Source: an uncultured Ruminiclostridium sp.
GTDB lineage: Bacteria > Bacillota > Clostridia > Oscillospirales > Ruminococcaceae
Assembly (NCBI GenBank): GCA_947629925.1
Contig: CANRFO010000005.1
Span: 1 to 64,000 of the forward strand
Direction of reading: 5' to 3'
DNA: 64,000 nt
Shown: piece by piece, positions 24,652 to 33,586 of the stretch
How positions within the stretch are numbered: position 1 is the stretch's first letter
How the letters are laid out: every line of letters starts with the position of its first letter
Translations under genes and position numbers: made by a program
Notes under the pieces: model-generated
Told to the model about the DNA's origin: nothing
The model's database searches: none
The model's input: the letters and a program-made list of their open reading frames with translations, nothing else

Positions 24652-24866
24652 TTTTGTATTCTCACAAAGCCGTATTTCTCAAAATGCTTTACGGCCTCGT
24701 TGAAAAATTCGCTAGGATTTGAACATCTTTCTCCCACGTCTTCAAGCGTCTGCTTTGCGTCAGCCCAGCGTCTTTCCGAGCTTTCATCGCTCATAGTATC
24801 GCAGAACCACACCTGATTCTGCCATGCGTCAAAGGCGAGATTGATGATGTATGTGCTCCTAACCAT
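24648..24866 (-). CDS. Small 72-aa protein of unknown function
   Basis: I do not recognise the family. It is believable as a gene because AAAGGAGG stands 8 nt before its ATG inside the end of ddl, it overlaps ddl by 8 nt and rluA by 4 nt (ATGA), and its composition is normal for a soluble protein. The sequence is Trp-rich (three Trp plus several Phe/Tyr), with a helical middle (DESSERRWADAKQTLEDVGE). It has no signal peptide or TM segment. Its position between cell-wall and RNA-modification genes gives no clear role. Confidence 0.7.
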   Translation of the reverse strand: MVRSTYIINLAFDAWQNQVWFCDTMSDESSERRWADAKQTLEDVGERCSNPSEFFNEAVKHFEKYGFVRIQK

Positions 24867-26052
24867 TCAGCTTTCCTCCTTTTATCCCGCCCAACTTTGC
24901 ATTTTCGAGAATATTTGATTCAAAGGTAAAGTTGAGATTTTTTTGTTCACGGTCTCTTTTCAGCGCCAGTGAGACCATTTTGTCCAACAGCGCAGGGTAT
25001 TTGGTACCCAAAGGCTCCCACAGATAGAATGCAAGACTTCCCGGAATTGTGTTTATTTCATTGAGATAAATCTTGTTTTCCTTTACGTCTATCATAAAAT
25101 CTATTCTTGAAACGCCGCTGCATCCAAGGCACTTAAACGCCTTTACCGCCATATTTCTTATTTCTTCTCTTGTTTGTTCTGATATTTCGGCGGGAATTTT
25201 ACGCTTCAGCGATGCCATACCGCTTGACTTTGTGTCCTTTGAGCCGCCGCTTACGTATTTGTCCTCAAAGCTGAGTATCTCGTCGGTGCTCACAGGCTCT
25301 TCGCATTCGCTTGCTTCCGCAAAGTCAACGTCTCCGCATACAGAACAGTTTATTTCTCTAAGCTGTTCCACAGCGCGCTCCACCAGTACCTTTCCCGCAA
25401 ATCCGAAAGCGTGGTCAAGCGCCTCCTTCAACTCCTCCTCGTCACGTCCTATTTTGATACCAACGCTGGAACCGAGGTTCACAGGCTTTACTATCGCAGG
25501 AAGTCCTATTTTTTCCTTTATATCGTTCACAACGCTGTCAGGGTCGTTTGAAAATTCCAAAGCAGTCTTAACAACACAGTCAAGCACAGGAATGTCATTG
25601 TCCTTCAGCACCGTTTTCATAACATATTTATCCATTCCCACAGCGGAAGAAACAACGTCGCAGCCCGCATATGGAATATTCAGCGTCTGGAAAAAGCCCT
25701 GCAATGCTCCGTCCTCCACGTTTGTACCGTGAACAACAGGAAAAGCAACGTCTATTTCGTCAACGATGCTGTCCCCAAATTTTTTCATAGGATAGCATAT
25801 GAGCTTTGTTTTCCCTCCGTCGCTTACTATCAGAACTCTCGTGCTTTTTTTCAGCAACGCGGGAATATTTTTGTATTCCTCTATTTTACCCACCGCTTCG
25901 CCCGTATAAAATTCATTGTTTTTGGTGATATAAACGGGAATAACATCGTATTTGTTTCGGTCAAATGCGTTAAACGCCTGAATAGCGGAAATAATAGATA
26001 CTTCGTGCTCCACGCTCTTTCCGCCGAAAAAAACTCCGATCTTGATTTTCAT
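24859..26052 (-). CDS. ddl: D-alanine--D-alanine ligase
   Basis: An ATP-grasp enzyme making D-Ala-D-Ala for peptidoglycan. At 397 aa it is a little longer than the usual 310-370. Seen: FGGKSVEHEVSI, VHGTNVEDGALQGFF, the ATP-grasp core PAIVKPVNLGSSVGI, the omega-loop with FEDKY (Lys-Tyr, as in D-Ala-specific rather than D-Lac ligases) and metal ligands in RIDFMID and YLNEINTIPG. The omega-loop region carries an extra Gly/Ser/Lys-rich stretch (about 275-293). GGAG site before the ATG. It follows the MurF-like gene, which would use its product. Confidence 0.95.
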   Translation of the reverse strand: MKIKIGVFFGGKSVEHEVSIISAIQAFNAFDRNKYDVIPVYITKNNEFYTGEAVGKIEEYKNIPALLKKSTRVLIVSDGGKTKLICYPMKKFGDSIVDEIDVAFPVVHGTNVEDGALQGFFQTLNIPYAGCDVVSSAVGMDKYVMKTVLKDNDIPVLDCVVKTALEFSNDPDSVVNDIKEKIGLPAIVKPVNLGSSVGIKIGRDEEELKEALDHAFGFAGKVLVERAVEQLREINCSVCGDVDFAEASECEEPVSTDEILSFEDKYVSGGSKDTKSSGMASLKRKIPAEISEQTREEIRNMAVKAFKCLGCSGVSRIDFMIDVKENKIYLNEINTIPGSLAFYLWEPLGTKYPALLDKMVSLALKRDREQKNLNFTFESNILENAKLGGIKGGKLNG

Positions 26053-26074
26053 AGCATATCTCCTGTAAGTTTTA

Positions 26075-27655
26075 TCAGAAATTATCGGGCAAATCGTTTT
26101 CCAAAAGGATTATCTTTTTTGCTCCGCCTGTTTTTATGCTCTCCGCCTTGGCAAGCGCATCGTTAAGATTTTGTGCCACATACGTCTTTTCCTCAGGATA
26201 CCCCGCCGCTTTAAGTCCGTCAACAATAGGCACCGCCTGCTTTTCGCCTACCGCTATAACATAATCGCAAACTGCGGCGGCTCTTGTTCCAAGCTCCTTG
26301 TTAAGCTCGTATTCTTTTTCTCCCAGCTCTATCATTCCCGGCGTTATGAGTATTTTAAAGCCCTCCATAAGTCCCAGAGTTTCAAGCGCCGCCTTTGCTC
26401 CTGCGGGATTGCTGTTGAATGCATCGTCTATTATCACAGAATTTCCCCTGTCGATTATCTGCATTCGGTGGGGAACCGCCTCCAGCCTTCTTACAGGCGT
26501 TTTCAGCTCGTTCAGCGTTATACCCAGCTTGTTAGCCACAGCAATAGCGCCAACTATATTCTGCACGTTATGCTCGCCTATCAGCTTTGTTGAAAACTCT
26601 GCGCTCTCTTCTTCGTCCCTGTGATGAACGGTAAAGGAAGTACCCTTTGACGTCACCGCAATATTGTCCGCATAATATTCAAACTTGTCTGAAAAACCGT
26701 ATGAAATAACATTTTTGTCGATCTTATGCTCTCTTATGTGCTCATTATCATAATTCAAAAATACCATTCCGTCCGTGATACAGTCCGCTATCTCAAACTT
26801 TGTCTTTATGATGTTGTCAACTGTTTTAAAGCTCTCAAGGTGTTGCTCTCCGATAGAGGTTATCATAGAATGCTTCGGGTGGACGATGTCGCATATCTCT
26901 TTTATCTCACCCACGTTTTTTGCGCCCATCTCGCAGATGAATATTTCGTGAACGGCGCTGAGTGAGCCTCTTACCGTCTTTACAACGCCCATTGTCGTAT
27001 TGTAGCTTTCAGGGGTCATCAGAACATTGTATTTTGCGGAAAGCAGCTTGTTCAGATAAAATTTAGTTGAGGTTTTGCCATAACTGCCCGTTATTCCTAT
27101 AACAGTGAGATTTGGCAGTTCGTTTATTATCCTTTTTGCGTCGTTGATATAATGCTTGTTTATAAACATTTCAACAGGTTTGTTGATTACATTTGCTATT
27201 ATAGCCATAAACGCCGATAAAAGCTGTATTACAGGATAAGATATAATGTACACCACAGGGAAGTAATACACGCAGATAAATGCTCCTGCCACCAAAGCGG
27301 CATATACTATTACCGACGTCACGCACATTCTTATGACTCTTGGAGTATACACCAGCTTTTTCTTTGCTTTTTTGGGAAGATTGATAAGCAAAAACAGCAC
27401 CAGAACAGCTCCGCAGGACAAAAGTCCGGCAACTGAGCCGAATGGAAATACTATCAGCAACACCGCCATTATTACTGCGCACAGGTGCCTTTTTATGATT
27501 TCGGGCATATTTCCGCCCAGCCACTTCATCTGCTCCTTTGCGTGATAGGAGTTAAGCTGGAACATATGCATATACCGTATGAAATTGTTTGCAAAGTTAA
27601 CCGGCAAAGCGGCAAAGAAAACAACATATGACACAACAGTCAATATTTCAGACAT
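26075..27655 (-). CDS. Membrane-anchored MurF-like Mur ligase
   Basis: 526 aa. The N-terminal about 160 residues are hydrophobic helices (about 4-20, 55-92, 108-155) with basic loops (PKKAKKK), in place of the about 80-aa UDP-binding first domain of normal MurF. From 185 on there is a Mur ligase central domain with P-loop GITGSYGKTST (188-197), EMGAKNVGEIKEICDI and HHRDEEE, then a C-terminal domain with PVRRLEAVPHRMQII and DDAFNSNPAGAKAAL (MurF-like). Probably adds D-Ala-D-Ala to the UDP-MurNAc-tripeptide at the membrane, in line with ddl next door. Another Mur-type ligase role (for example on lipid-linked substrates) is possible. GAGG site before the ATG. Confidence 0.85.
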   Translation of the reverse strand: MSEILTVVSYVVFFAALPVNFANNFIRYMHMFQLNSYHAKEQMKWLGGNMPEIIKRHLCAVIMAVLLIVFPFGSVAGLLSCGAVLVLFLLINLPKKAKKKLVYTPRVIRMCVTSVIVYAALVAGAFICVYYFPVVYIISYPVIQLLSAFMAIIANVINKPVEMFINKHYINDAKRIINELPNLTVIGITGSYGKTSTKFYLNKLLSAKYNVLMTPESYNTTMGVVKTVRGSLSAVHEIFICEMGAKNVGEIKEICDIVHPKHSMITSIGEQHLESFKTVDNIIKTKFEIADCITDGMVFLNYDNEHIREHKIDKNVISYGFSDKFEYYADNIAVTSKGTSFTVHHRDEEESAEFSTKLIGEHNVQNIVGAIAVANKLGITLNELKTPVRRLEAVPHRMQIIDRGNSVIIDDAFNSNPAGAKAALETLGLMEGFKILITPGMIELGEKEYELNKELGTRAAAVCDYVIAVGEKQAVPIVDGLKAAGYPEEKTYVAQNLNDALAKAESIKTGGAKKIILLENDLPDNF

Positions 27656-27662
27656 AATTACC

Positions 27663-28436
27663 TCATTTTACATCAAAGAATGAATCAAGTATCCTGCAAA
27701 AACGCTGTCCTTGCTCAAGAAATGCATAATGCCCGCAGCCCTCAAATACCACCAGCCCAGCGTCGGGTATCAGCTTTTCCATCATCTGCCCGTCCGACAG
27801 TGGAGTAGCGTCGTCCTTATCGCCCCATACAAGCAAAGTGGGAACGTTTATATTGTGAATAAGCGGCGTCAGATCCTCGTTTACGACTTTGACCAGACAT
27901 TGCCGCATTATTGGGGAAGCAGCGTTGTAGTCTGCCGAGCCGTTTTTATTTCTGAAATTTTCCAATGCATTTGGAAACAGCTTTGAGCATATTTTTGAGG
28001 AAAGAATCTTTTTCCCTATTTTATAACAGCGTGTCCTTACTTTTTTCTTCAGCGTCTGTTTTGGGCGTATCCCTGCGCTGTCCGTAAGCACCGCCCTCAC
28101 CACTGAAAAGGGAACATTATTTCTTGACATCAGCTTTATGATAACTCTGCCGCCAAAGCTATGCCCAAGAATAAAACAGCTTTTTATATTCATCTTTTCG
28201 CAGAAAGCGATAACAAAATCCACATAATCGTCTACGCACCAAGGCTCTTTCGGCTCGTCGCTTTCTCCGAACCCGGGCATATCGGGAGCATAAACGGTAA
28301 ATTTTTGCGACAAATGACTTATCACAGCGGAAAAAAGCGTTATATTTGAGCCCCAGCCGTGCAGCAGAAGAACGTTTTCCTTACCGTTTCCTTCTGCGGC
28401 ATAATTGATTTTCAACCCGTTTATTTCAGTAAACAA
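27663..28436 (-). CDS. Alpha/beta-hydrolase
   Basis: A 257-aa alpha/beta-hydrolase fold protein; substrate unknown. LLHGWGSN (oxyanion region), nucleophile elbow Ser in LGHSFGGRV, acid in LLVWGDKDDATPL and His in GCGHYAFLEQ complete a catalytic triad. No signal peptide. TTG start, chosen because GAGAGGTG sits 6 nt upstream and there is a perfect SigA promoter behind it. First gene of a seven-gene operon that makes D-Ala-D-Ala and attaches it. The link to cell wall is by context only. Confidence 0.88.
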   Translation of the reverse strand: MFTEINGLKINYAAEGNGKENVLLLHGWGSNITLFSAVISHLSQKFTVYAPDMPGFGESDEPKEPWCVDDYVDFVIAFCEKMNIKSCFILGHSFGGRVIIKLMSRNNVPFSVVRAVLTDSAGIRPKQTLKKKVRTRCYKIGKKILSSKICSKLFPNALENFRNKNGSADYNAASPIMRQCLVKVVNEDLTPLIHNINVPTLLVWGDKDDATPLSDGQMMEKLIPDAGLVVFEGCGHYAFLEQGQRFCRILDSFFDVK

Positions 28437-28468
28437 AGCGCACCTCTCAATAATATCCTAACTAATTT

Positions 28469-28497
28469 ATTATATATCTCCTGCTATTTTTTGTCAA
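28469..28497 (-). promoter_or_regulatory. SigA promoter of hydrolase-murF-ddl-rluA-apgM-GNAT operon
   Basis: Perfect minus-strand TTGACA (28492-28497), 17-nt spacer, TATAAT (28469-28474). Confidence 0.85.
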
Positions 28498-28531
28498 GAA
28501 AAAGTAACCATTTTCCGCTTTATGCATAAAA

Positions 28532-28553
28532 TCCCCCGAATAAAATCGGGGGA
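28532..28553 (-). terminator. Terminator of the hemW transcript
   Basis: TCCCCCGA / TCGGGGGA stem; on the minus strand it is followed by TTTTATG. It closes the upstream operon before the next promoter. Confidence 0.8.
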
Positions 28554-28700
28554 CTGTATATTGGACGGTAAGACCCGCTTTAGTTTGGCGCAGGATTTAT
28601 CCCCGTGATATTTCACCTGAGAGAAAAAACCTGCTGAATAACGTCTTTACTTTTATATGTCAGCGTCGACAAAATTATTACTAAATCGTCTTTATTCAGC
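28532..28700 (-). ncRNA. Structured RNA/3' region after hemW
   Basis: On the minus strand GCTGAATAA (28692-28700, overlapping the hemW stop) pairs perfectly with TTATTCAGC (28633-28641). A GCAGG/CCTGC pair (28630-28634 with 28590-28594) encloses a GTGA/TCAC hairpin, and then comes the terminator. No gene fits. It could be a stable 3' UTR or a small RNA released from it; the family is unknown. Confidence 0.35.
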
Positions 28701-29763
28701 TTAACAGCGTTCCTATAATGCTGTTTGACACAAGAAATCCCTCGGGCGTTAGACACAGCCGTTCTCCGTTAAATCTGAAAAAATTCTGTGGGATAAGGCT
28801 TAATTTTCTTTCCAACGCCTCTGCGTCTCCGCCCCTTTTTGCAAATTCGGATAACATAAGTCCTTGCGTGAGCCTGAGCCTCAGCATAGCATACTCATCG
28901 CACCCGCCTGCGAAATCTGTTTCCTTATGTGTTGCTTGAAATTCAGTGTTTATAAAATCGTCGATATTTCTATCTACAAAAAACCTTTCACCCTTATAGT
29001 ATGAATGTGCGGCAGGTCCTATTCCCACATATTCTTCACAGTTCCAGTATTTCAGATTGTGCCTGCACTCACTTCCGCTTTTCGCAAAATTGCTTATTTC
29101 ATACTGATGCATACCGATATTTTCAAGCTGCTTAATGACTGAAAGATAGATATCGCATACCGTTTCTTCATCAGGAAGAGCAAGCCTCATCTTCGCAAAA
29201 GGAGTATTTTCCTCTATTTTCAGCATATAGGCAGAAATATGGCAAAGCGGCAAAAGGCTTAGCTCATTTATGGTGTTTTCAACGCTTTTGACAGTCTGCC
29301 CCTGTGTTCCCAGCATAATATCAGCGGAAATATTGTCAAATCCGCAGTTATATGCCGTTTCCACCGCTTTGACCGCTGTTTTTGCGTCGTGCCTTCTCCC
29401 AAGCGCCATAAGTTCCTTGTCGTTAAGACTTTGAATCCCGAAAGATATGCGGTTTACTCCTGCCTTTTTCAAAGCGGACAGATTTTCTTTGTCGGAACAG
29501 CAGGGATTTGCTTCAATAGTTATCTCCGCATTTTCTTCCAGATTGATATGTTCAAGTATCTCGCATATTTCTTTCCACAGCAAAACAGGTGTACCTCCTC
29601 CGAAGTACACCGTATCAAACTTTTCGTTGTAACAAAGCAGGTTCCTTATCACAGCGTCTTTATATTTTTCTGCATTTTCACAGCTGTATTTTACCGAATA
29701 AAAATCGCAGTAAGGACATTTGGAAAGACAAAACGGTATATGGATATAAAGCCCTCTGCTCAT
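28696..29763 (-). CDS. hemW: HemW-like radical SAM heme chaperone
   Basis: A 355-aa radical SAM protein with YIHIPFCLSKCPYCDFYS near the N-terminus (CxxxCxxC 4Fe-4S cluster), FGGGTP, and ISAYMLKIEENTPFAKM. The HemW C-terminal domain follows. HemW inserts or transports heme; it is often misannotated as coproporphyrinogen III oxidase HemN. GGAGGACAG site before the ATG. It follows lepA with a 14-nt gap, the usual Bacillota order. The downstream hrcA-grpE-dnaK operon seen in many relatives is absent here. Confidence 0.93.
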   Translation of the reverse strand: MSRGLYIHIPFCLSKCPYCDFYSVKYSCENAEKYKDAVIRNLLCYNEKFDTVYFGGGTPVLLWKEICEILEHINLEENAEITIEANPCCSDKENLSALKKAGVNRISFGIQSLNDKELMALGRRHDAKTAVKAVETAYNCGFDNISADIMLGTQGQTVKSVENTINELSLLPLCHISAYMLKIEENTPFAKMRLALPDEETVCDIYLSVIKQLENIGMHQYEISNFAKSGSECRHNLKYWNCEEYVGIGPAAHSYYKGERFFVDRNIDDFINTEFQATHKETDFAGGCDEYAMLRLRLTQGLMLSEFAKRGGDAEALERKLSLIPQNFFRFNGERLCLTPEGFLVSNSIIGTLLS

Positions 29764-29777
29764 TTCTGTCCTCCGAT

Positions 29778-31589
29778 TTACTCGTCCAACTTCAGAACAG
29801 CCATAAATGCCTCCTGCGGAACAGATACCGTTCCAAGCTGTCTCATACGCTTTTTGCCTTCCTTTTGCTTTTCAAGCAATTTTTTCTTTCTGGTTATATC
29901 GCCGCCGTAGCATTTTGCAAGCACGTCCTTGCGCATAGCTTTTATTGTTTCTCTTGCGATTATTTTTCCGCCTATCGCCGCCTGAACAGGCACTTCAAAA
30001 AGCTGACGGGGAATATTTTCTTTCAGCTTTTCCGTTATTCTCCTTGCTCTCGGATAAGCCTTGTCCGCGTGTACTATAAACGACAAAGCGTCCACTACGT
30101 CACCGTTCAGCATTACGTCCAGCTTCACCAGCTTTGACGGCGCAAAACCTATCACCTCATAGTCATAGCTTGCATAACCCCTTGAACGTGATTTAAGAGC
30201 GTCAAAAAAGTCGTAAACTATTTCATTGAGTGGCAGTTCATAGTGTATATCCACTCTCTTTTCGTCCAAATACTTCATATCCTTGAACACACCACGTCTG
30301 TCCTGACAAAGCTCCATAATGCTTCCCACATAATCCGATGGGGAGAAAATATGTGCGCTTACCATAGGCTCCTCGGCAAGCTGTATTTCAGACACGTCGG
30401 GATAGTTTGTAGGATTGTCTATCATCACCACATCTCCGTTTGTCTTTGTTATTCTGTATACAACAGACGGAGCAGTAGTTATAAGGTCAAGGTTATATTC
30501 TCTTTCAAGCCTTTCCTGTATAATATCCATATGGAGCAGACCGAGAAAACCGCATCTGAAACCGAACCCAAGAGCAATTGAAGTTTCAGGCTCAAAGGAA
30601 AGGGAAGCGTCATTAAGCTGCAATTTATCAAGAGCGTCCCGCAGATCTCCGTACTTTGACCCGTCAGCAGGATAAATCCCGCTGAACACCATCGGATTGA
30701 CATTTCGATAGCCTGCCAGCGGTTCATCGGCGGGATCGTCCGCAAGTGTCACAGTATCGCCTACCTTGGTATCTCCGATAGATTTTATCGAAGCGGCAAT
30801 ATACCCTACCTCTCCCGCTTTAAGTTCATCTGCGGATATAAGCCCGAACGCACCCATATATCCAAGCTCAGTGACCTGAAACTCGGCTTTTGTAGCCATC
30901 ATTTTTATTTTGTCTCCGACTTTTACTGTTCCTTCTTTTACACGAATATGAACAATTACGCCCTTGTATGCGTCATAATAGCTGTCAAATATCAGAGCCT
31001 TCAGTTTAGCGTCTTTGTTTCCCTTTGGCGGGGGAACACATTTTACTATCTGCTCCAAAACAGCCTCGATATTTATCCCCAGCTTTGCGGATATGCAAGG
31101 AGCATCGTCGGCGGGTATCCCGATAACGCTTTCTATTTCTTCTTTTGCTTCATCAGGACGTGCTGATGGCAGATCTATCTTGTTGATAACGGGGACAACT
31201 TCCAGATTCTGCTCTATTGCAAGATAAGTGTTTGCAAGTGTCTGCGCCTCAATGCCCTGAGAAGCGTCCACTATCAGTATCGCCCCTTCGCATGCGTTGA
31301 GAGAGCGTGATACTTCATAGTTAAAGTCCACGTGCCCCGGCGTATCTATAAGATTAAAAATATAATCGTTTCCGTCCTTTGCGGTATAATTCAGTCTTAC
31401 GGCTCTTGCCTTTATGGTTATTCCTCTTTCTCTTTCCAGCTCCATATTGTCAAGGAGCTGCTCCTCCATATCCCTTTGAGCGACAGTCTTTGTCATTTCA
31501 AGAATACGGTCAGCAAGAGTGGATTTACCGTGATCTATATGTGCTATTATGCAGAAATTTCTTATGTTATCGGGATATTGCAATTCCAT
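29778..31589 (-). CDS. lepA: Elongation factor 4 (LepA)
   Basis: A ribosomal GTPase of the EF-G family; back-translocates stalled ribosomes or acts in 30S biogenesis. The 603-aa call starts at ATG 31589 ([21 protein letters not shown]) because the family begins just there and AAAGGAAT precedes it; a longer open frame upstream to 31700 has no support. G1 AHIDHGKST, switch region [11 protein letters not shown]3 DTPGHVDF, G4 NKIDLP. The LepA-specific C-terminal domain contains KPLVKLD-like [10 protein letters not shown] and [18 protein letters not shown]. Confidence 0.96.
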   Translation of the reverse strand: MELQYPDNIRNFCIIAHIDHGKSTLADRILEMTKTVAQRDMEEQLLDNMELERERGITIKARAVRLNYTAKDGNDYIFNLIDTPGHVDFNYEVSRSLNACEGAILIVDASQGIEAQTLANTYLAIEQNLEVVPVINKIDLPSARPDEAKEEIESVIGIPADDAPCISAKLGINIEAVLEQIVKCVPPPKGNKDAKLKALIFDSYYDAYKGVIVHIRVKEGTVKVGDKIKMMATKAEFQVTELGYMGAFGLISADELKAGEVGYIAASIKSIGDTKVGDTVTLADDPADEPLAGYRNVNPMVFSGIYPADGSKYGDLRDALDKLQLNDASLSFEPETSIALGFGFRCGFLGLLHMDIIQERLEREYNLDLITTAPSVVYRITKTNGDVVMIDNPTNYPDVSEIQLAEEPMVSAHIFSPSDYVGSIMELCQDRRGVFKDMKYLDEKRVDIHYELPLNEIVYDFFDALKSRSRGYASYDYEVIGFAPSKLVKLDVMLNGDVVDALSFIVHADKAYPRARRITEKLKENIPRQLFEVPVQAAIGGKIIARETIKAMRKDVLAKCYGGDITRKKKLLEKQKEGKKRMRQLGTVSVPQEAFMAVLKLDE

Positions 31590-31623
31590 TTTTTTGATAT
31601 TCCTTTCATCAAAAGCCGCTTGG

Positions 31624-32103
31624 TCATCTTGAACCCGTAATATGGATAAGTCTTGCTTTTTTATAACTGTATGTACTGAGACGACGGTTGAGAGAATCAT
31701 AGGTATGACACGCGATAAAAATATTGTCTTTAGAAGGAAACAGCAGTATTTTTGTTATTATCACAGCATGGCTAAACTGTATTCCGTCAAATGAAAGCTG
31801 TATAATGTCCCCTTTTTCTGCAAGCTGAAGGGGAAGTTCTTCTCCGTATGGACCATCGCCTTCGTTTGAGGTAAGAAAATTATAAAGATACTCAACTCCT
31901 GACCATGATGCGCTTCTGTTATTTAAATCTATATAATACCATCCGTATTCTTTTTTATAATTCATCACGCCGCACCCTGCATAAAGACATTGTGATACAA
32001 AATTTGTACAGTCTCCGCCGAGTTCTTCAAAATCATAAAAGTCGGGATTTCTTTTCAATGCCCATTTTACCGCATAATCAACGGCTTTTTCTCTGTTATA
32101 CAT
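31624..32103 (-). CDS. Putative amidase-domain (Amidase_6) protein
   Basis: A 159-aa protein that aligns with the putative amidase domain found in many Bacillota: [22 protein letters not shown], catalytic-type Cys in [15 protein letters not shown], Trp-Trp/Trp-rich middle, and the His in [10 protein letters not shown]. Cys/His suggests an NlpC/P60-like (CHAP-like) thiol hydrolase, possibly acting on peptide or cell-wall bonds. It has no signal peptide or TM, so it is either cytosolic or exported by an unseen route. GGAGG site before the ATG. Confidence 0.85.
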   Translation of the reverse strand: MYNREKAVDYAVKWALKRNPDFYDFEELGGDCTNFVSQCLYAGCGVMNYKKEYGWYYIDLNNRSASWSGVEYLYNFLTSNEGDGPYGEELPLQLAEKGDIIQLSFDGIQFSHAVIITKILLFPSKDNIFIACHTYDSLNRRLSTYSYKKARLIHITGSR

Positions 32104-32151
32104 ATTAAAAACCTCCGCATTTTTTACAAATATACGGAAATTTTGTTTAAT

Positions 32152-32415
32152 TTATGTTTCATCAGCGGTGTATTGAGAAGTGAGAAATGCGTTTATATCA
32201 TATAATGACTGTTCACTTAGGTCAAAGCTTTTAGTCAAGCTTATTTCTGAGCTTTCAAGGCACTTTTCACCATACCATATAACTACGGTTAGCTTATCCT
32301 CATCTTCTTTATCGATCGCCACCGAAAACCTGAAATTTTTTCTGCTGCCTTTAAACGTATTTTTTGATTGAAAATAATCAAGTCCCGGTAAATCCCAGCT
32401 GCCATATGTAAGCAT
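32152..32415 (-). CDS. 87-aa protein of unknown function
   Basis: I do not recognise the family. It starts MLTYGSWDLPGLDYF, has a beta-strand-rich middle (RFSVAIDKEDEDKLTVVIWYG) and an acidic C-terminus. Nothing suggests a membrane or a catalytic motif. GGAG 5 nt before the ATG and a near-consensus promoter 40 nt upstream support it as a gene. It leads a co-directional cluster: this gene, amidase, lepA, hemW, with gaps of 48, 34 and 14 nt. Confidence 0.7.
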   Translation of the reverse strand: MLTYGSWDLPGLDYFQSKNTFKGSRKNFRFSVAIDKEDEDKLTVVIWYGEKCLESSEISLTKSFDLSEQSLYDINAFLTSQYTADET

Positions 32416-32445
32416 ATTAACTCCAAATTATAATTTATTTAATAA

Positions 32446-32474
32446 ATGATAACATAAATATGCTTTGTTGTCAA
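32446..32474 (-). promoter_or_regulatory. SigA promoter of 87-aa/amidase/lepA/hemW cluster
   Basis: Minus strand TTGACA (32469-32474), 17-nt spacer, TATCAT (32446-32451). Confidence 0.75.
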
Positions 32475-32530
32475 GAAAATATCATTTTTTGCTTCATCGG
32501 CAATATGGTTTTGAATGTATCCAAAAACAA

Positions 32531-32559
32531 TTGAATTTTTATATAGAATGTGATATAAT
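32531..32559 (+). promoter_or_regulatory. SigA promoter of dnaD-dnaI
   Basis: TTGAAT (32531-32536), 17-nt spacer, TATAAT (32554-32559); start near 32566. Confidence 0.75.
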
Positions 32560-32596
32560 ATAAAAAATATATTTTGTGATACGAGCGGGACTGTGT

Positions 32597-33568
32597 ATGG
32601 AATATATGATAAATCTCGGAATATGGAACAATATTTTCTGTGTTCCGAATGTTGTAGTTGACAATTATATGAAATTGTCAACTGAGAGCGACATAAAGGT
32701 ATTATTATACCTTTTAAAAAATGCGGGAAAATCCTGCGATACATATTCTATTTCCGAATTTCTCGGAATTTCCGAGGAACAGGCGGAGGAAAGCATAAAT
32801 TTTTGGATACAGCGCGGTGTAATAGAAGCAGAAAAATCAGGCGAGCTTGTTCCTGAACATAAAAATGATATTTCGCAAAATAAAGCAGAGGTGAATATTA
32901 CCACAAAGACAGCTTCTGCAAGGAAAATCGAGCTCGAAAGGACGCCTGATTTCGCTCCGAAAGAGATAGCAAAGGCAGTAAAGGAGCGCGATGAAGCGGA
33001 TTACCTTTTCAAACACTGTGAAGTGTTGTATGGCAGACCTTTAAAGCATAATGAACAAAGAACCCTTATGATTATACTTGAAGACGCTTGCCTTCCCGCT
33101 GATGTAGCGTTGATCCTTATTGATTACTGTTTTTCGGTGAATAAAGCCACTCCGGCATATATGAGAGCTATGGCACTTGACTGGGTAAATTCTGAAATCA
33201 CGACTATTGAAAAAGCAGAACAAAAAGCATATGAGCTGAAAAATCTGTATGAAGCTGTAAACAGATTCAAAAGAATGTTTGAAATTACTTCCGCATTGTC
33301 AAAGCAACAGCGTGATTACATAGATAAATGGGTAAATGTGTACGGATTCAGTGATAATATGATAAATGAAGCATATCAGATCACACTTAATTCAACCGGA
33401 AAGCTTGTGTTCCCTTATATGAATAAGATACTTGAAAGCTGGTATTCAAAAGGTATTAAGTCAATTGAGCAAATTCCTTCGGACAAAAAGCAGTATGACA
33501 ATGACAAAGGCGAGGATTCTTCTTTTGACATAGGAAAATTGGAACAGCTATTATCAGAAGAAATATAG
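32597..33568 (+). CDS. dnaD: DnaD-domain replication protein
   Basis: A primosomal protein that helps load the helicase. The N-terminal about 100 residues form a winged helix (VLLYLLKNAGKSCDTYSISEFLGISEEQAEESINFWIQRGV shortened in view here to its helix core SISEFLGISEEQ). The C-terminal DnaD/DnaB-2 domain has YGRPLKHNEQRTLMIILEDA and PAYMRAMALDW. The start at 32597 (ATG) is preferred over an in-frame GTG at 32576, which would lie about 10 nt from the predicted transcription start with no ribosome site. The ribosome site at 32597 is weak (GAGCGGGA). The dnaI-like loader gene follows 18 nt downstream. Confidence 0.85.
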   Translation: MEYMINLGIWNNIFCVPNVVVDNYMKLSTESDIKVLLYLLKNAGKSCDTYSISEFLGISEEQAEESINFWIQRGVIEAEKSGELVPEHKNDISQNKAEVNITTKTASARKIELERTPDFAPKEIAKAVKERDEADYLFKHCEVLYGRPLKHNEQRTLMIILEDACLPADVALILIDYCFSVNKATPAYMRAMALDWVNSEITTIEKAEQKAYELKNLYEAVNRFKRMFEITSALSKQQRDYIDKWVNVYGFSDNMINEAYQITLNSTGKLVFPYMNKILESWYSKGIKSIEQIPSDKKQYDNDKGEDSSFDIGKLEQLLSEEI

Positions 33569-33586
33569 GTGTGACGGAGCGTACAA

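Noticed and set aside
28590-28650. TPP-riboswitch-like words (CTGAGAG, ACCTG) on the plus strand
   Set aside because: Order and spacing do not fit the TPP consensus, and no plus-strand gene follows.
31590-31700. 37-codon N-terminal extension of lepA
   Set aside because: The family starts at [12 protein letters not shown] with its own ribosome site; the extension is not LepA-like.
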